The position numbers and the translations under genes are program-made. Below, piece by piece: positions 62,702 to 64,000 of a DNA stretch of 64,000 bases. Position 1 is the first letter of the stretch. The number at the start of each line of letters is the position of its first letter. Below the pieces are notes generated by a model, which was not told where the DNA came from, ran no database searches, and was given only the letters and a program-made list of their open reading frames with translations. The DNA is taken from assembly GCA_022885665.1 (NCBI GenBank), contig JAGQDJ010000564.1:1-64000 (forward strand), read 5' to 3'. The DNA comes from Triops longicaudatus (lineage: Eukaryota > Arthropoda > Branchiopoda > Notostraca > Triopsidae).

Positions 62702-64000
62702 CCTTTATCATAGTTAAGCCGAGTTATTTTAACTAGCCTAACCTAGTGTCATCAAAGTGCCTGTCACTCCTAACAGTAATTGCTTTCACCGAAGCTCAAG
62801 CTCGTTTGCTGTACTGTACAGTGGTGAGCAGATAAAAGTTCGCCGAGTAAACCACAGAAGTCTAAGCAGGCCTCTTCAGGCTGATTTACGTTCATTAAGA
62901 CGGTGAAGGGACTCGAACCATCCAGCGTAAGAGCGTAAGAGCTAGCCCGCGCATCATAAAAGAATACAACTTGCCCAGTGCGTAAATGGCATGTTTTGAA
63001 CTCAAGAAGAGGAACCGACACTAGGCTTCAGAGATGAAGGCTTTTCCACCTTCAACAGTACGAAATAACCTTCTGCATTTTTGCCGGAAAATTTCCATTC
63101 TAATGGCAAAGCTATTGCTTTGAATTCGATAAGAATTATCGTAGTGTTTTATTCTAAGCCGTAAATAAAAATAATAAAAAAAAACATGTAAGGATCTTGC
63201 TGACAATACAGATTTCTGGCTGTAGCTTGCAAACTCTATGCCAGGCAGGCTGGTCGCATGCATGGAAAATGACGGCGCGTAACAAAATACTAGCAGAAAT
63301 CTTTCGGGAAACACAATTTTGATGTTACAACAAGAGCTTCGGTATAAAAACTCTTTTTTTGAACTGGTAGCTAGCAGATAATGAAATCGTTTATTAAATA
63401 AATTCTTTATTTTCTTTGATACCATGCAAAGAAATTACTTTGCTTTATTCTAATTATCAGCAATACTTCGCCCCAGTTGCTTTACTATTTACACTCAAAA
63501 GTCAGCCGACTGCAATAGTTTAGTTTAAAACGTGCCCTTTGCACACAGGGTAAGTTATATACTTTCGAAGTGCGCGTAAGTTTATATGCTTTTAAAGTCT
63601 GCCTTTCAACTTGCATGTGATTAGTTCAAGTCCCTTCACCTTTTTAATTAAGGTCAATCAGCTTCAGCAGCCCTAATTAGACTTTTGAGGTTCGCTCGCT
63701 GAACGTTTATCTGCTCATCACGGTACGTAAATGTGATGCCCTTAATGGATATACTGTATCTAGCGCCTAAAATGCTATCGCCTGCTTAGCTGTGAAACAT
63801 TAGAGGGCATATTGCAAGAAAGGCCAGCGGAGGTCATTTCAACGTTTTTAATTAACGTGCAAGTCTTGCTAATGAGAAGATCTCGCTCAAGTTACAGAAT
63901 TCCCGTGCAGAGAGTGAAAAACGGGTGACGAACATAATGACTAAAAATCACTGCAAAAAGTTATACGTTACTATTGTCATATTTTTCAGTTGCATTTGAC
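62702..64000. other. Downstream of the GPCR gene; no supportable gene
   Basis: The first part should be the receptor 3' UTR; AATAAA occurs at about 63390-63400, which would give a UTR of about 700 bp. Minus-strand frames at 62770-63425 have no recognisable content. The region is cut by the window end. Confidence 0.5.

Noticed and set aside
62890..62960. tRNA-like B box (GGTTCGAGTCCC on the minus strand) with a GCTAGCTC A-box-like motif nearby
   Set aside because: The arms do not pair into a T-stem or acceptor stem, so it is not a tRNA gene; at best a degraded tRNA-derived repeat.

Overview
This is a window of animal nuclear DNA. Genes are split into short exons by GT-AG introns, many only 53-61 bp. 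There is no operon structure and the long spacers carry no recognisable genes. The gene set (ASH2L, SIRT1, an IKK, GFPT, 4E-BP, astacins with ShKT domains, a tachykinin-type GPCR) points to a bilaterian invertebrate. The receptor and the GFPT linker look protostome-like from memory of those families, but the phylum cannot be fixed from sequence alone.

Layout: 1-90 is a (TAT)n microsatellite. ASH2L (+, 1772-4162) converges on an RRM protein (-, 6144-4330) that has an N-terminal RGG box and a C-terminal acidic tail. A 147-bp hAT-like MITE with a perfect 8-bp target duplication lies at 7377-7523. SIRT1 (-, 11594-8712) and an IKK alpha/beta-type kinase (+, 12623-16228) are head to head, and an assembly gap with poly-G/poly-C edges sits between them. 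IKK converges on GFPT (-, 23952-16995), whose first coding exon is only 7 nt. 4E-BP (-, 25808-25291) follows. Two tandem astacin metalloproteases with three ShKT domains each occupy 37241-33976 and 48973-42947 (both -). A tachykinin-like receptor gene (+, 56003-62701) closes the window. The remaining spacers (26.4-33.9, 37.4-42.9, 49.2-56.0 kb) hold transposon remnants, homopolymers and isolated promoter-like motifs.

How the genes relate: the first 26 kb is packed with conserved regulators of chromatin and of nutrient or stress signalling (H3K4 methylation, NAD-dependent deacetylation, NF-kB activation, hexosamine synthesis, translational repression downstream of TOR). The rest is sparse and holds secreted or surface proteins. 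All main gene models were joined by hand at GT/AG sites, and reading frame is kept across every junction.

Most interesting points: (1) GFPT intron 6 contains three candidate in-frame microexons (30, 21 and 24 nt, all phase 1), at the same place in the protein where the muscle-specific insert of vertebrate GFPT1 occurs. (2) The RGG/RRM/acidic protein has the nucleolin module order reversed. (3) SIRT1 and IKK, which act in opposite directions on NF-kB, form a divergent pair. (4) The duplicated astacins keep the same 12-exon structure and matching TATA boxes. (5) The gap between SIRT1 and IKK looks like a two-colour sequencing artefact.
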